A DNA stretch of 64,000 bases from Caulobacter segnis (lineage in GTDB: Bacteria > Pseudomonadota > Alphaproteobacteria > Caulobacterales > Caulobacteraceae): assembly GCF_003243465.1 (NCBI RefSeq), contig NZ_QFQZ01000009.1:11857-75856 (forward strand), written 5' to 3'. Below, one piece after another: positions 1 through 9,100 of the stretch (position 1 is the stretch's first letter; each line of letters opens with the position of its first letter). The notes below the pieces were generated by a model, which ran no database searches, was not told the origin of the DNA, and saw nothing but the letters and a program-made list of their open reading frames with translations. The translations under genes and the position numbers were made by a program.

Positions 1-444
1 GGCCCCGAACGCCAAGCCAGGGGAGGGGATATAGAAGGTCGATCGCGCGCCGCGCGCCTCGTTCGCGGGGCTCTGCGACTGCGGATCGGCGATCACCGTC
101 CCCGCGATGCTGAAGCCGTAGACGTGGACGCCAGGGCTCACGGGCTTGGCGGTGGTGGCGGCCCAGTAGCCACGGTCGTCACGCGTCATGGCCAACCCCT
201 GCGGCCCGCCGTCATAGCCTGTCGGCACGGAGTCGATGTCGCCGCTCACGACGCGCGCCGACGCCGCTTCGGGCGCGCAAAGCCTGAAGACGACCTTTCC
301 ATCCGGGAGCAAGTCCACGGGCTTGTATTCCAATGGGGCCTGCGTGGGCCCCCGCGTCGAGCACGCGTCCAGGTCAGGCGCCGCCAGGGCCGGCGCGGCG
401 GCCAGGATCATGGTTCCCGCCAAAAGGTGCGATCGCAAGATCAT
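1..444 (-). CDS. Secreted esterase-like protein, N-terminal part (cut by window edge)
   Basis: The gene runs off the left edge; only the first 148 codons are present. It starts at ATG 444 with a GGAG about 7 bases upstream. Residues 1-21 form a Sec signal peptide ending APALA. The rest looks like the immunoglobulin-like N-terminal domain of enterochelin/feruloyl-esterase type hydrolases: a segment reading GVHVYGFSIAG followed by a DPQ turn resembles the family's 'YxFxxDGxxxxDPxN' pattern. The catalytic domain lies outside the window, so the esterase call is inferred from this domain alone. It diverges from the TonB receptor at 695 and may share its control region. Small binding or carbohydrate-active proteins with the same E-set fold are alternatives. 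Confidence 0.6.
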   Translation of the reverse strand, partial: MILRSHLLAGTMILAAAPALAAPDLDACSTRGPTQAPLEYKPVDLLPDGKVVFRLCAPEAASARVVSGDIDSVPTGYDGGPQGLAMTRDDRGYWAATTAKPVSPGVHVYGFSIAGTVIADPQSQSPANEARGARSTFYIPSPGLAFGA

Positions 445-573
445 CGAAGTGCTCCAAGCTCCTGAAGCAGACTGAGGATCACTTGGCCTGGAGGTTTGTC
501 CTACCCGTGCAGTGTTCGCCAGGTGGATAGATGTTCCATCTCGCGCCAACCTTTGTCGTCGCGTGACGATGAG

Positions 574-590
574 TAATCGCGTGTCGGATA
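574..590. promoter_or_regulatory. Degenerate TATCCGC-N3-GCGGATA operator (receptor 1)
   Basis: The sequence TAATCGC-GTG-TCGGATA matches 11 of 14 dyad positions. It ends 104 bases before the receptor start at 695. It shares the form ATCGC-N3-TCGGATAG with the copy before the second receptor (22744-22760). Confidence 0.5.
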
Positions 591-609
591 GACCTATTAT
601 TTAATCTTA

Positions 610-627
610 GACGACAACGTTGTCGTC
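610..627. promoter_or_regulatory. Perfect 18-bp palindrome, LacI-type operator candidate
   Basis: GACGACAACGTTGTCGTC is a perfect dyad with a central CG, the layout typical of LacI/GalR-family operators. It lies 67 bases before the receptor start, next to a TATTATTTAAT patch, where a bound repressor would block transcription. No LacI-family gene is visible in the window. Confidence 0.55.
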
Positions 628-694
628 AATGCTCCCGCCGCCGCCGAAACGCCGACAAAGGCGCACGGCATCATATCTTGAGGGGGATGGAATT

Positions 695-3025
695 ATGCGT
701 ATCAAAGGATCGCTTCTGGCTGGGGTTTCCGCCGTGGCGTTTACGTTGGGCGTCGCCAGCGAGGGGCTGGCCGCTGGTCAAGACAAGACGGCCGACAAGG
801 CCAGCGAAATCACCGAAGTCGTCGTCACGGCCCGCGGCCGCAAGGAAAAGCTGCTCGAGACGCCGGTCGCGATCTCGGCGATGAGCGCCGAGAAGATCGA
901 GCAGATCGGGGCCACCTCGTTGACCGATATCGCCCGCTACACGCCGGGCATGACCGAGAACGCCACGATCACCGGCTCGGGCCGGAATGACCGCTCGTTC
1001 TCGCAATTCATCCTGCGCGGCATCGTGCCGTCCGATATCGACATTCCGACGACGACCACCTTCGTCGATGGCGCGCCGCTGGCCCTGGGCGCGGTCGACG
1101 GCATCGACGACCTAGAGCGCATCGAAACCCTGAAGGGTCCGCAGGCCGCGTATTTCGGCCGCCAGACCTTCGGCGGCGCGATCTCGCTGGTCACCAAGGA
1201 TCCCGCCAGCACCCCGATGCTGACGGTGAACGGCGTGCTGGGCGATCCTACCCAGACCGAAGGCCGCGTCACGCTGGAAGGACCGATCCTGGGCGAGAAG
1301 CTGACGGGCCGCGTGTCCTATCGCTACTCGTCGCAGGACGGCGCCTATGACAACGACGCGACCTGGAAAACCCACGAGCGGGTGGGCGACCGCAAGACCC
1401 AGAATGTGAACCTGACCCTGGTCGCCCAGCCGACCGACAGCCTGAAGGTCAAGTTCACCGGCATGTACCGTCGCGATCACGACGGTCCGTCGGCGCAGGT
1501 CTACATCGCGCCGTCGAAGTCGAACTGCGTCTTTCCGGCGGGGCGCTGGTTCTGCGGCACGGTCTCGGCGAGCGACGTGAAGCTCTACGCGAACGACGTG
1601 GTGACCCCCTCGGTCAAGGCGTTCATCCAGCAGGCCAAGGCGCCGGGCTCGGGCCAGATCAAGGTCGTCGACGAGTTCGGCCTGCAGCGCGACGCCTACC
1701 ACGGCGGCCTCAACGCCGAATACTATTCGCCGTCGCTGAACCTGACGTTCTCGTCGATCACCGGCGTCGACTATCAGGAGTTCGGCCAGCTGCAGGACCT
1801 GGACAACCAGGACTCGCAGTCGACCAACTGGCTGTTCGAGGTCTCCAAGCGCAATCGCAACTTCTTCCAGGAATTCCGGATCGTCTCCGACCAGGAGAAG
1901 GCCTTCCGCTGGCTGGTGGGCGCCAGCTACGCCTGGCAGCGCGTGGACAGCGCCACGGCCAGTTCGCTGCTGAGCTTCGGTTCGACCAGCAATTCGTTCG
2001 CGCCGGCCTATGCGGCTACGTCCGAGACGAAGGGCGTCTATGCGGGCCTGACGTATGACGTCACCCAGAAGCTGACCCTGAACCTCGAAGGGCGCTACCA
2101 GGCCGACACCCAGACGGCCAACGGCCTGTCCAAGACCTATAACAACTTCCTGCCCCGCGCGATCGCCCAGTACCACTTCACGGACAAGGTCATGGGCTAT
2201 GCGACCTATTCGATCGGCGTGAACCCCGGTCCCTTCAACAGCCCCGCGGCGCTGTCGCAGCTGACGGACGCCAATCGCGCCGATTTCATCTCGCGCTATG
2301 GCTTCCAGGTCGAGGTCAAGCCCGAGCACCTGGAGAACTTCGAAGCGGGCGTGAAGGGCACGTTCCTGGACGGCAAGCTGTCGCTCGCGGCCGACGTCTA
2401 TCACGATGTCTGGACGGACCAGATCAACCAAGTGAACCAGTTCTACCAGCAGGGCGCCAACCTGGTCAGCGCCTTCGCCAAGGTCAACAACGGCAAGGTG
2501 CTGCTGAACGGCGTCGAGGTCGATGGCAACTTCCGCCCGACCCGCAACGTCGACATCAGCTTCGCCGGCGCCATCAACGACACCAACATCCGCGAAGGCA
2601 CCTGCGTCACCTGCGGCCAGATCACCGGCCAGGCGGCGAACACGGTCTATCGCGGCAACGAGCTGGGCAATGTGTCGAAGTACCAGGGCGCTCTGGGGGT
2701 CTCGTACTACGGGATGCTGCCGGCCTGGTCCGCCGACTGGTTCGCCCGTGCCGACCTGAACTACAAGTCGGGCTCGTACGCGACGGCGGACAACCTGGTG
2801 AAGACCGACGAACAGACGACCGTCGATGTCCGCGCGGGCGTCAACAAGGGTCCGCTCATGGTCGAAGGTTATGTCCGCAACCTGTTCGACGAGAAGTACT
2901 TCACGAACGCCGCGATCTTCTACGACATCGTGGCGTTTGATTTCGCGCGGCCCAACGCCCTGATCGCCGGGATCGCGCCCGGACGCAGCGTTGGCGTGCG
3001 GTTGAAGTACGTCTGGGGCCGCTAG
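695..3025 (+). CDS. TonB-dependent receptor (first of three)
   Basis: Outer-membrane active-transport receptor of 776 residues. I place the start at ATG 695, preceded by AGGGGGATGG, because it gives a clean signal peptide (about residues 1-27). An upstream in-frame ATG at 620 would put 25 arginine- and proline-rich residues before the signal and overlap the palindrome. A TonB-box-like stretch ITEVVVTAR is at about 39-47. The plug domain spans roughly 55-165, with the RIETLKGPQAAYFGR segment typical of plugs, and the rest is the beta-barrel ending LKYVWGR. It leads a co-directional block of esterases and a GH3 glucosidase, so the ligand may be esterified or glycosylated. The exact ligand is not readable. 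Confidence 0.9.
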   Translation: MRIKGSLLAGVSAVAFTLGVASEGLAAGQDKTADKASEITEVVVTARGRKEKLLETPVAISAMSAEKIEQIGATSLTDIARYTPGMTENATITGSGRNDRSFSQFILRGIVPSDIDIPTTTTFVDGAPLALGAVDGIDDLERIETLKGPQAAYFGRQTFGGAISLVTKDPASTPMLTVNGVLGDPTQTEGRVTLEGPILGEKLTGRVSYRYSSQDGAYDNDATWKTHERVGDRKTQNVNLTLVAQPTDSLKVKFTGMYRRDHDGPSAQVYIAPSKSNCVFPAGRWFCGTVSASDVKLYANDVVTPSVKAFIQQAKAPGSGQIKVVDEFGLQRDAYHGGLNAEYYSPSLNLTFSSITGVDYQEFGQLQDLDNQDSQSTNWLFEVSKRNRNFFQEFRIVSDQEKAFRWLVGASYAWQRVDSATASSLLSFGSTSNSFAPAYAATSETKGVYAGLTYDVTQKLTLNLEGRYQADTQTANGLSKTYNNFLPRAIAQYHFTDKVMGYATYSIGVNPGPFNSPAALSQLTDANRADFISRYGFQVEVKPEHLENFEAGVKGTFLDGKLSLAADVYHDVWTDQINQVNQFYQQGANLVSAFAKVNNGKVLLNGVEVDGNFRPTRNVDISFAGAINDTNIREGTCVTCGQITGQAANTVYRGNELGNVSKYQGALGVSYYGMLPAWSADWFARADLNYKSGSYATADNLVKTDEQTTVDVRAGVNKGPLMVEGYVRNLFDEKYFTNAAIFYDIVAFDFARPNALIAGIAPGRSVGVRLKYVWGR

Positions 3026-3141
3026 CAAGTTCGCCGCCGAGCCTCGGGCCAAGAGCCCACTCGGCGGCGACCATCGGATCCCGTCTTCTCGCGCGCCCGC
3101 CTGAGCAGAAGGGCGGACGCGCCTCCTCGCAGGAAACACCC

Positions 3142-4698
3142 ATGTCCTACCGCGCGCTCGCCGCCGCCCTGCTGTTGACCGCCGGCCCCGTGATGGCCGC
3201 CGATCGCACCGTCGTGACCCATGACGGCCCCGTTGTCGGCGAGGTCGCCGGCGGCGTCGTCGCCTTCAAGGGCATCCCGTTCGCCAAGCCGCCCGTCGGT
3301 CCGCTTCGCTGGCGCGCCCCGCAATCGCCGACGCCGTGGACGTCGTCCCGCCCGGCCAAGGACTACGGGCCCGACTGCATGCAGCAGCCGTTCCCCGGCG
3401 ACGCCGCGCCGCTGGGCGTGAAGCCGGCCGAGGACTGCCTCTATATGAATGTCTGGGCGCCCGAGAGTGCCGCCAAGGGCAAGACCAAGCTGCCGGTCAT
3501 GGTCTGGATCTACGGCGGCGGCTTCGTGAACGGCGGCAGCTCGCCGACGGTCTATGCGGGCGACCGCTTCGCCCGCGACGGCGTGGTGATGATCAGCTTC
3601 AACTATCGGGTCGGCCGTTTTGGCTTCTTCGCCCATCCGGCCCTGACCGCCGAGAACGCCGACGGCGGTCTCCTGGGCAACTACGCCTACATGGACCAGA
3701 TCGCCGCGCTAAAATGGGTGCGCGAGAACGCGGCCGCCTTTGGAGGCGATCCGGACAACGTGACGATCTTCGGCGAGTCCGCCGGCGGCATGTCCATCCA
3801 CACCCTGCTGACCACCCCGATGGCCAAGGGCCTGTTCCAGAAGGCGATCATCCAGTCGGGCGCGGGACGCTCTGGCCTCTTCCCGATCCCGAAGCTGTCC
3901 GGCGCGCCGGGCGAGCGCTCCGGCGAGGCCGCCGGCCTGGCCTTCGCCGAGAAGGCGGGCGTGAAGGGGACCGACGCCGCCTCGCTGGCCGCCCTGCGGG
4001 CGCTGTCGGCCGAGCAGGTCACCGACGGGCTGAACATGGCGACGGCCTTCACCCCGACCTATGCCGGGCCGATGCTCGACGGCAAGATCTTCTCGCGCGA
4101 AGCCATGGTGGCCTATCGCGCCGGCGAATGGGCCAAGGTGCCGGTGCTGGTCGGAGCGACCAGCGCGGACGGCTTCTTCTTCGGCGGCCAGCGTGATCAG
4201 GTCTTCGCGTCGTTCGGCGACCGCCGGAAGGAGGCCGAGGCGCTGTATGATCCGACCGGCGCAGGCGACATCAAGGTCTATGGCTGGAAGGTCGCCGCCG
4301 ACCGCGCGATGATCGAACCAGCGCGCCTGGTCGCCAAGACGATCGCGGGGCAGGGCGGCAAGGCCTATGTCTACCGCTTCTCCTATGTCGCCGAGAGCCT
4401 GCGGCCGGTTTTGTGGGGCGCGCCGCACGCGACCGAAATTCCGTACGTCTTCGACACCGCCGACGTGCGCTACGGTCAGGCCTACACGCCCGCCGACGCC
4501 GCGGCCGCCAAGGTCACCCACGCCTATTGGGTGAACTTCGCCAAGACCGGCGTTCCCTCGGCTCCGGGCGCCCCGACGCTTCCGGCCTACGACGCGGCGA
4601 AGGACATCGTCCTCGACATCACCCCCGAAGGCGCCAAGGTCGGCCCCGACCCCCTGAAGGCACGCCTGGACCTGATCGAGGCGACGTCGCCGCAATGA
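3142..4698 (+). CDS. Type-B carboxylesterase, exported
   Basis: A 518-residue alpha/beta-hydrolase of the carboxylesterase type B (cholinesterase-like) family, expected to hydrolyse carboxylic esters in the periplasm. Residues 1-20 are a signal peptide. The oxyanion-hole glycines are in YGGGF (124-128), the nucleophile elbow is GESAGG with Ser213, and His429 (APHATE) is the likely catalytic histidine. AGGAAACACC precedes ATG 3142. Its stop overlaps the start of the next esterase (ATGA), implying translational coupling. It lies 116 bases behind the receptor gene, so it may act on the imported substrate. Substrate identity is unknown. Confidence 0.88.
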   Translation: MSYRALAAALLLTAGPVMAADRTVVTHDGPVVGEVAGGVVAFKGIPFAKPPVGPLRWRAPQSPTPWTSSRPAKDYGPDCMQQPFPGDAAPLGVKPAEDCLYMNVWAPESAAKGKTKLPVMVWIYGGGFVNGGSSPTVYAGDRFARDGVVMISFNYRVGRFGFFAHPALTAENADGGLLGNYAYMDQIAALKWVRENAAAFGGDPDNVTIFGESAGGMSIHTLLTTPMAKGLFQKAIIQSGAGRSGLFPIPKLSGAPGERSGEAAGLAFAEKAGVKGTDAASLAALRALSAEQVTDGLNMATAFTPTYAGPMLDGKIFSREAMVAYRAGEWAKVPVLVGATSADGFFFGGQRDQVFASFGDRRKEAEALYDPTGAGDIKVYGWKVAADRAMIEPARLVAKTIAGQGGKAYVYRFSYVAESLRPVLWGAPHATEIPYVFDTADVRYGQAYTPADAAAAKVTHAYWVNFAKTGVPSAPGAPTLPAYDAAKDIVLDITPEGAKVGPDPLKARLDLIEATSPQ

Positions 4699-5663
4699 TG
4701 CGTTCAGCCCTCGCCGTAGCCGCGGGCGTTCTGGCCCTGACGCCCGCCTTCGTCTGGGCCGCCGAGGCCAAGCCCCCGATTCCGTCGTTCGAAATCTCCA
4801 CCAGCTTCGTGCGTCCCGATCCTCTGCCGCCATCGAAGCTCGAGATGCCGGGCGGCGTCACGGTCTGGAAGGACCTCGTCTACATCCAGCGGCCGGGATT
4901 CCGGCCGCTGACCCTGGACCTCTACACGCCCGCGGGCGCGGGCAAGCGTCCGCTGATCGTCCAGATCCATGGCGGCGGCTGGTCGATGGGCGACTCTCGC
5001 CAGATGGCCGGCTTCAAGGACTTCCCCGCGGTGCTGGCGAACCTCGCCTCACGCGGCTACGTCGTCGCGGCCGTCAACTACCGCCTCAGCGGCGAGGCGC
5101 CGTCGCCGGCCCAGGCCGATGACGTTGACGCCGCGATCCGCTGGCTGAAGGCGCACGCCGCAGAGTACGGGATCGATCCGACGCGGTCGGCGACCTGGGG
5201 CGACTCCTCGGGCGGACATCTGTCGGCCATGGCCGCCCTCGATTGCAGCGGCGACGACTGCGTCACGGCCGGGGTCTCCTGGTACGGCGTCTTCGACCTG
5301 ACCCCGCCGCCGAATATCCCTTATGACGACAAGCTGTTCGCCACCACGAACGCCTTCCTCGGCTGCAAGATCATCACCTGTCCCGAGCGGGTGAAGGCGG
5401 CCAGCCCGATCACCCACGTCAAGCCGAACCCGCCGCCGATGTTGCTGATCCATGGCGACAAGGACTTCGCCGTGCCATTCACCCAGTCGGTTGCCCTGGC
5501 CGACGCCCTGCGCAAGGTTGGCGGCGATGTCGAGCTGAAGATCTACGAAGGCGCCAACCATGGCTGGTGGGCGGCCACGCCGGAAGCCACCCGCGCTTTC
5601 CACCAACGCGCCCTGGAAGACACATTCGCGTTCTTCGACCGCGTCCTGAAGCCATCCCGATAG
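4695..5663 (+). CDS. Exported alpha/beta-hydrolase, BD-FAE/acetylxylan-esterase-like
   Basis: A 322-residue esterase with a signal peptide (residues 1-23). It carries the HGGGW oxyanion motif (92-96), the nucleophile elbow GDSSGG with Ser171, and a late histidine in GANHGWW. This pattern fits the hormone-sensitive-lipase/feruloyl- and acetyl-xylan-esterase side of the fold. The start at 4695 overlaps the upstream stop as ATGA. A longer reading frame from 4413 lies inside the previous gene in another frame and is not used. Together with the two neighbouring esterases it suggests stepwise removal of acyl groups from a decorated substrate. Confidence 0.85.
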   Translation: MMRSALAVAAGVLALTPAFVWAAEAKPPIPSFEISTSFVRPDPLPPSKLEMPGGVTVWKDLVYIQRPGFRPLTLDLYTPAGAGKRPLIVQIHGGGWSMGDSRQMAGFKDFPAVLANLASRGYVVAAVNYRLSGEAPSPAQADDVDAAIRWLKAHAAEYGIDPTRSATWGDSSGGHLSAMAALDCSGDDCVTAGVSWYGVFDLTPPPNIPYDDKLFATTNAFLGCKIITCPERVKAASPITHVKPNPPPMLLIHGDKDFAVPFTQSVALADALRKVGGDVELKIYEGANHGWWAATPEATRAFHQRALEDTFAFFDRVLKPSR

Positions 5664-5685
5664 CGTACCTTTCAGAGTGTTCCCG

Positions 5686-7896
5686 ATGATCGCCAAGAGC
5701 TCCATGGCGGTGCTGGTCGCGCTTGCGCTCACCAGCGCCGCTTCCGCCCAGACGCCTTCCGCCAAGTCCTGGATGAACCCGAAGCTGTCGCCTGATGAAC
5801 GGGCGGCCTTGCTGGACAAGGAGCTGACGCTGGATGAGCGGATCGGCCTGTTGCATGGGCCGATGGCGATCGCCTGGGGCAAGGTGAAGCTGCCCGAAGG
5901 GGCTCTCGGCTCGGCCGGCTTCATCCCCGGTCTGGCGCGTCTGGGCATACCTGCCTTGCAGGAGACGGACGCCAGTCTGGGCGTCGCCAATCCTGGCGAC
6001 GTGCGGCCCGGCGATGGCGCGACCGCTCTGCCGTCCGGCTTGGCCATAGCCTCGACCTTCGATCCCAAGCTGGCCTTCGAGGGTGGCGCGATGATCGGCG
6101 GCGAGGCGCGGGACAAGGGCTTCAACGTGCTGCTGGCCGGCGGCGCCAATCTGGCGCGCGACCCCCGCAACGGTCGCAACTTCGAATATCTCGGCGAGGA
6201 TCCCTTGCTGGCCGGCGTCATGGCTGGCGAAGCGATCCGAGGTATCCAGAGCCGCAAGGTCATTTCCACGCTGAAGCACTTCTCGCTGAACGGCCAGGAG
6301 ACGGGGCGGACGATGGCCAATTCGGTGATCGAGGAGGGCGCGCATCGTGAAAGCGACCTGCTGGCCTTCCAGATCGCGGCTGAAAAGGGCCAGCCCGGCT
6401 CGGTCATGTGCGCCTATAACCTGGTCAACGGCGACTATAGCTGTGGGAACCCGCACCTGCTGAACGACGTGCTCAAGCGCGACTGGCGCTACAAGGGCTG
6501 GGTGATGTCGGACTGGGGCGCGGTCCACGGCACGGACTATATCCTCAAGGGCCTGGACCAGCAGTCGGGCGAGCAGCTGGATGGAACCACCTGGTTCGGC
6601 GCGCCGCTCAAGGCCGCTGTCGAGAGGGGCGAGGTCCCCGCCGCGCGCGTGTCGGACGCCACGCGTCGCATCCTGCGCTCGATGTTCGCCGTCGGCCTGT
6701 TCGACGATCCTCCGGTCAAGCGCGAGATCGACTACGCCGCCAACGCCAGGATCGCCGGCAAGGTGGCGCGCGACGGGATTGTGCTGCTCAAGAACGAAGG
6801 CGGTCTGCTGCCGCTGGTCAAGAACGCCAAGACCATCGCCGTGATCGGCGGCTATGCCGACCAGGGCGTGCTTTCAGGGGGCGGCTCTTCGCAAGTGGTC
6901 CCGCCTGGCCACAAAGGCGCGAAGATCGCCCTGGGCGGCGAGGGGATGATGGCCGCCTGGCGGTCCATGCAGTTCCACTCGGCCGGTCCGATCGGCTCGA
7001 CCCCGCTGGCCGCGATCCGCAAGCTGGGCGGGACGGGCAAGGTGACCTTCGACGATGGTCGCTATCTCGCTTCGGCGGCGGCCGCCGCCAAGGCCGCCGA
7101 TGTCGTCGTGGTCTTCGCCAATCAGTGGATGGGCGAGGGCGAGGACGCGCCGGACCTGTCGCTTCCCAATGGCCAGGACGCCCTGATCGCCGCGGTCGCA
7201 GCGGCAAATCCCAAGACCGTGGTGGTCCTGCAGACCGGCGGCCCCGTGGCCATGCCGTGGCTCAACGCAGTCGGCGCCGTGCTGGAGGCCTGGTACGCCG
7301 GCGCCGATGGCGGCGAGGCCATCGCCGATGTGCTGTTTGGCGAGGTCGATGCGGCGGGCCGTCTGCCGGTGACCTTCCCGGCCTCGATCGACCAGTATCC
7401 GCGCGCGGCCACGCCAGGGCGGAGCCTGGGGCCGAAGGAGCGCTTCGACGTCGTCTATTCCGAGGGCTCCGACGTCGGCTACCGCCGCTTCGCCGCGACG
7501 GGCGACAAGCCGCTGTTTCCGTTCGGCCACGGCCTGTCCTACACCCGCTTCGCCTACGCCAATCTGAAGGTCGTCGGCGGCGAAACCCTGACGGTCAGCT
7601 TCGACGTGACCAACACCGGCGCGCGCGCGGGCAAGGATACGCCGCAGGTCTATCTGACGGATCGGGCCGGCAAGGCGGGTCAACGGCTGATCGGCTTCGA
7701 GCGCGTGGCCCTGGCGCCGGGCGAGACCCGCCGCGTGACGATGACGACCGATGCTCGGCTGCTGGCGAGCTTCGATCCCGTCGCCAAGGCCTGGAAGGTG
7801 GCGTCCGGCGACTATGCCGTCGCGGTCGGGGCGTCCTCCGCGGACCTGTCGTTGAAGGGCGTGGCGAAGGTGCGGGCGCTCAGCCTGAAGCCGTGA
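5686..7896 (+). CDS. Exported GH3 beta-glucosidase
   Basis: A 736-residue glycoside hydrolase family 3 enzyme that would remove terminal beta-linked sugars. Signal peptide at about 1-19 (ending ASAQ). The (alpha/beta)8 domain includes the conserved KHF of STLKHFSLNGQE. The nucleophile is Asp276 in VMSDWGAVH. A second alpha/beta domain (about 360-560) and a C-terminal fibronectin-III-like domain (about 610-730) follow, the usual GH3 order. An in-frame GTG at 5677 could add three residues; ATG 5686 is chosen, though neither has a strong ribosome site. It shares the operon with two esterases, which suggests the imported molecule is a glycoside or glycosylated ester. Confidence 0.92.
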   Translation: MIAKSSMAVLVALALTSAASAQTPSAKSWMNPKLSPDERAALLDKELTLDERIGLLHGPMAIAWGKVKLPEGALGSAGFIPGLARLGIPALQETDASLGVANPGDVRPGDGATALPSGLAIASTFDPKLAFEGGAMIGGEARDKGFNVLLAGGANLARDPRNGRNFEYLGEDPLLAGVMAGEAIRGIQSRKVISTLKHFSLNGQETGRTMANSVIEEGAHRESDLLAFQIAAEKGQPGSVMCAYNLVNGDYSCGNPHLLNDVLKRDWRYKGWVMSDWGAVHGTDYILKGLDQQSGEQLDGTTWFGAPLKAAVERGEVPAARVSDATRRILRSMFAVGLFDDPPVKREIDYAANARIAGKVARDGIVLLKNEGGLLPLVKNAKTIAVIGGYADQGVLSGGGSSQVVPPGHKGAKIALGGEGMMAAWRSMQFHSAGPIGSTPLAAIRKLGGTGKVTFDDGRYLASAAAAAKAADVVVVFANQWMGEGEDAPDLSLPNGQDALIAAVAAANPKTVVVLQTGGPVAMPWLNAVGAVLEAWYAGADGGEAIADVLFGEVDAAGRLPVTFPASIDQYPRAATPGRSLGPKERFDVVYSEGSDVGYRRFAATGDKPLFPFGHGLSYTRFAYANLKVVGGETLTVSFDVTNTGARAGKDTPQVYLTDRAGKAGQRLIGFERVALAPGETRRVTMTTDARLLASFDPVAKAWKVASGDYAVAVGASSADLSLKGVAKVRALSLKP

Positions 7897-7949
7897 TCTG
7901 TCCGACCAGTGGTCATCGGCGTCGCGAGGTTTGATTGTTCGCGCCGGAT

Positions 7950-7985
7950 GGTGTCCCTGTCGGCGCTAAGCTGAGCGGGGACACC
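7950..7985 (+). promoter_or_regulatory. Hairpin burying the ribosome site of the DUF3089 gene
   Basis: An 8-base perfect stem pairs GGTGTCCC (7950-7957) with GGGACACC (7978-7985) around a 20-base loop. The right arm holds the GGGGA ribosome site and touches the ATG at 7986. Folded mRNA would therefore hide the start. There is no T-run, so it is not a terminator. Confidence 0.45.
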
Positions 7986-9086
7986 ATGGCTGTGCGCGGG
8001 CCTTTCCGACGGATTTTCTGGAGGCTCGGCCTGCTCGCCGGGCTGGTGCTGATGGCCTCGCCGGCCGTTGGGCGGCAGGTGGCGGATTTCGCCAGCCAGA
8101 CGCCGCCGCCAGCCCTCGACTATACCAAGCCCGCCTCCTGGGCCGCCTTCGCGGGCAAGGGCGTCGGCGCGGTTCCAGCCCCGGGCGCGACGGTCTCGGT
8201 CAAGGACCAGCGTGTGGACGTCTTCTACGTCCATCCCACGACCCTGCGCAGCGCCGACAAGTGGAACGGCGATCCGGCCGACGCCACTCTGAACGCCTGG
8301 ACCGACGGCAGCGCCACGGCGCGCCAGGCCAGCATCTTCGACGGCTGCTGCCGCCTGTTCGCGCCGCGCTACCGGCAGGCCTCGACCCTGGCGCTGATGA
8401 AGATGGACGGCGAGGGCGGCAAGGCCTTCGACCTGGCCTATGGGGACGTCGAACGCGCCTTCGATTACTATATCGCCCACGAGAACCATGGGCGGCCGTT
8501 CATCCTGGTCGGCCATAGCCAGGGCGGTTCGCACGTCGCGCGGCTGGTCCAGCGCCGCATCGACGGCAAGGCGCTGCAGGCCAAAATGGTCGCCGCCTAC
8601 GCGATCGGCTTCAACCTAGCCGAGGGTGATTTTCCGCTGACCTACAAGACCGTGCCAATCTGCCGGAAGCCCGACCAGCTGCACTGCCTCGTGCAGTGGA
8701 ATTCCGTGCTGCCGACAACGGATCTCGACGCCGTCGCCAAGGCCTCGGAGCGTCGGTTCGTCGCCCTCCACGGCGATGTCGCCGGCAAGACCACCCTGTG
8801 CGTGAACCCTATGACCTTCGACGCCGACAAGCCCTCCGCCGACGCCGGCCAGAGCCTGGGCGCTGTTCCGGGAACGCCCGACGCTTCGCCGATGCGGCCC
8901 CTTGAGAAGGGCAAGGTCGCCGCCCGCTGCGATCGGGGCTTCCTGGTCGTCACGCCCGACCCGTCGCTGGACCTGCAGCCGCTGCCCGGCGGCAGCATGC
9001 ACTACCACGACCTGGGCCTGTTCTACGCCGACGTGCGCGCCAACGCCGCTCTGCGGGCCAAGGCGGCGCTGGCCGTCCATCAATAG
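7986..9086 (+). CDS. DUF3089 alpha/beta-hydrolase
   Basis: A 366-residue protein of the DUF3089 family (alpha/beta-hydrolase fold, function undetermined). It has an N-terminal hydrophobic segment (about 10-28) that anchors or exports it, the family segment DVFYVHPTT, and a nucleophile elbow GHSQGG in FILVGHSQGGSH. ATG 7986 is chosen over an upstream TTG because GGGGACACC sits just before it. The gene is 89 bases behind the glucosidase and 14 before another hydrolase, so it probably belongs to the same transcript. Likely an esterase or lactonase; substrate unknown. Confidence 0.8.
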   Translation: MAVRGPFRRIFWRLGLLAGLVLMASPAVGRQVADFASQTPPPALDYTKPASWAAFAGKGVGAVPAPGATVSVKDQRVDVFYVHPTTLRSADKWNGDPADATLNAWTDGSATARQASIFDGCCRLFAPRYRQASTLALMKMDGEGGKAFDLAYGDVERAFDYYIAHENHGRPFILVGHSQGGSHVARLVQRRIDGKALQAKMVAAYAIGFNLAEGDFPLTYKTVPICRKPDQLHCLVQWNSVLPTTDLDAVAKASERRFVALHGDVAGKTTLCVNPMTFDADKPSADAGQSLGAVPGTPDASPMRPLEKGKVAARCDRGFLVVTPDPSLDLQPLPGGSMHYHDLGLFYADVRANAALRAKAALAVHQ

Positions 9087-9100
9087 TTTCGGAGTTCTCC

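Larger units (their letters stand above)
445..694. promoter_or_regulatory. Divergent control region between esterase and TonB receptor
   Basis: This 250-base gene-free stretch separates two divergent starts. It holds a degenerate copy of the TATCCGC-N3-GCGGATA dyad (574-590), an AT-rich patch around 594-606 that could be a -10 region, and a perfect 18-base palindrome (610-627). A GTG-less ORF reading back from the receptor into this stretch is not credible because it would cross the operators. Confidence 0.6.

Noticed and set aside
620..694. Longer start for TonB receptor 1 at ATG 620
   Set aside because: It would place basic, proline-rich residues before the signal peptide and begin inside the 18-base palindrome; ATG 695 has a proper ribosome site.
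1112..3139. Long minus-strand frame opposite TonB receptor 1
   Set aside because: It mirrors the receptor's codons in a GC-rich genome, has no recognisable domain or ribosome site, and is low-complexity in Arg, Gly, Asp and Val.
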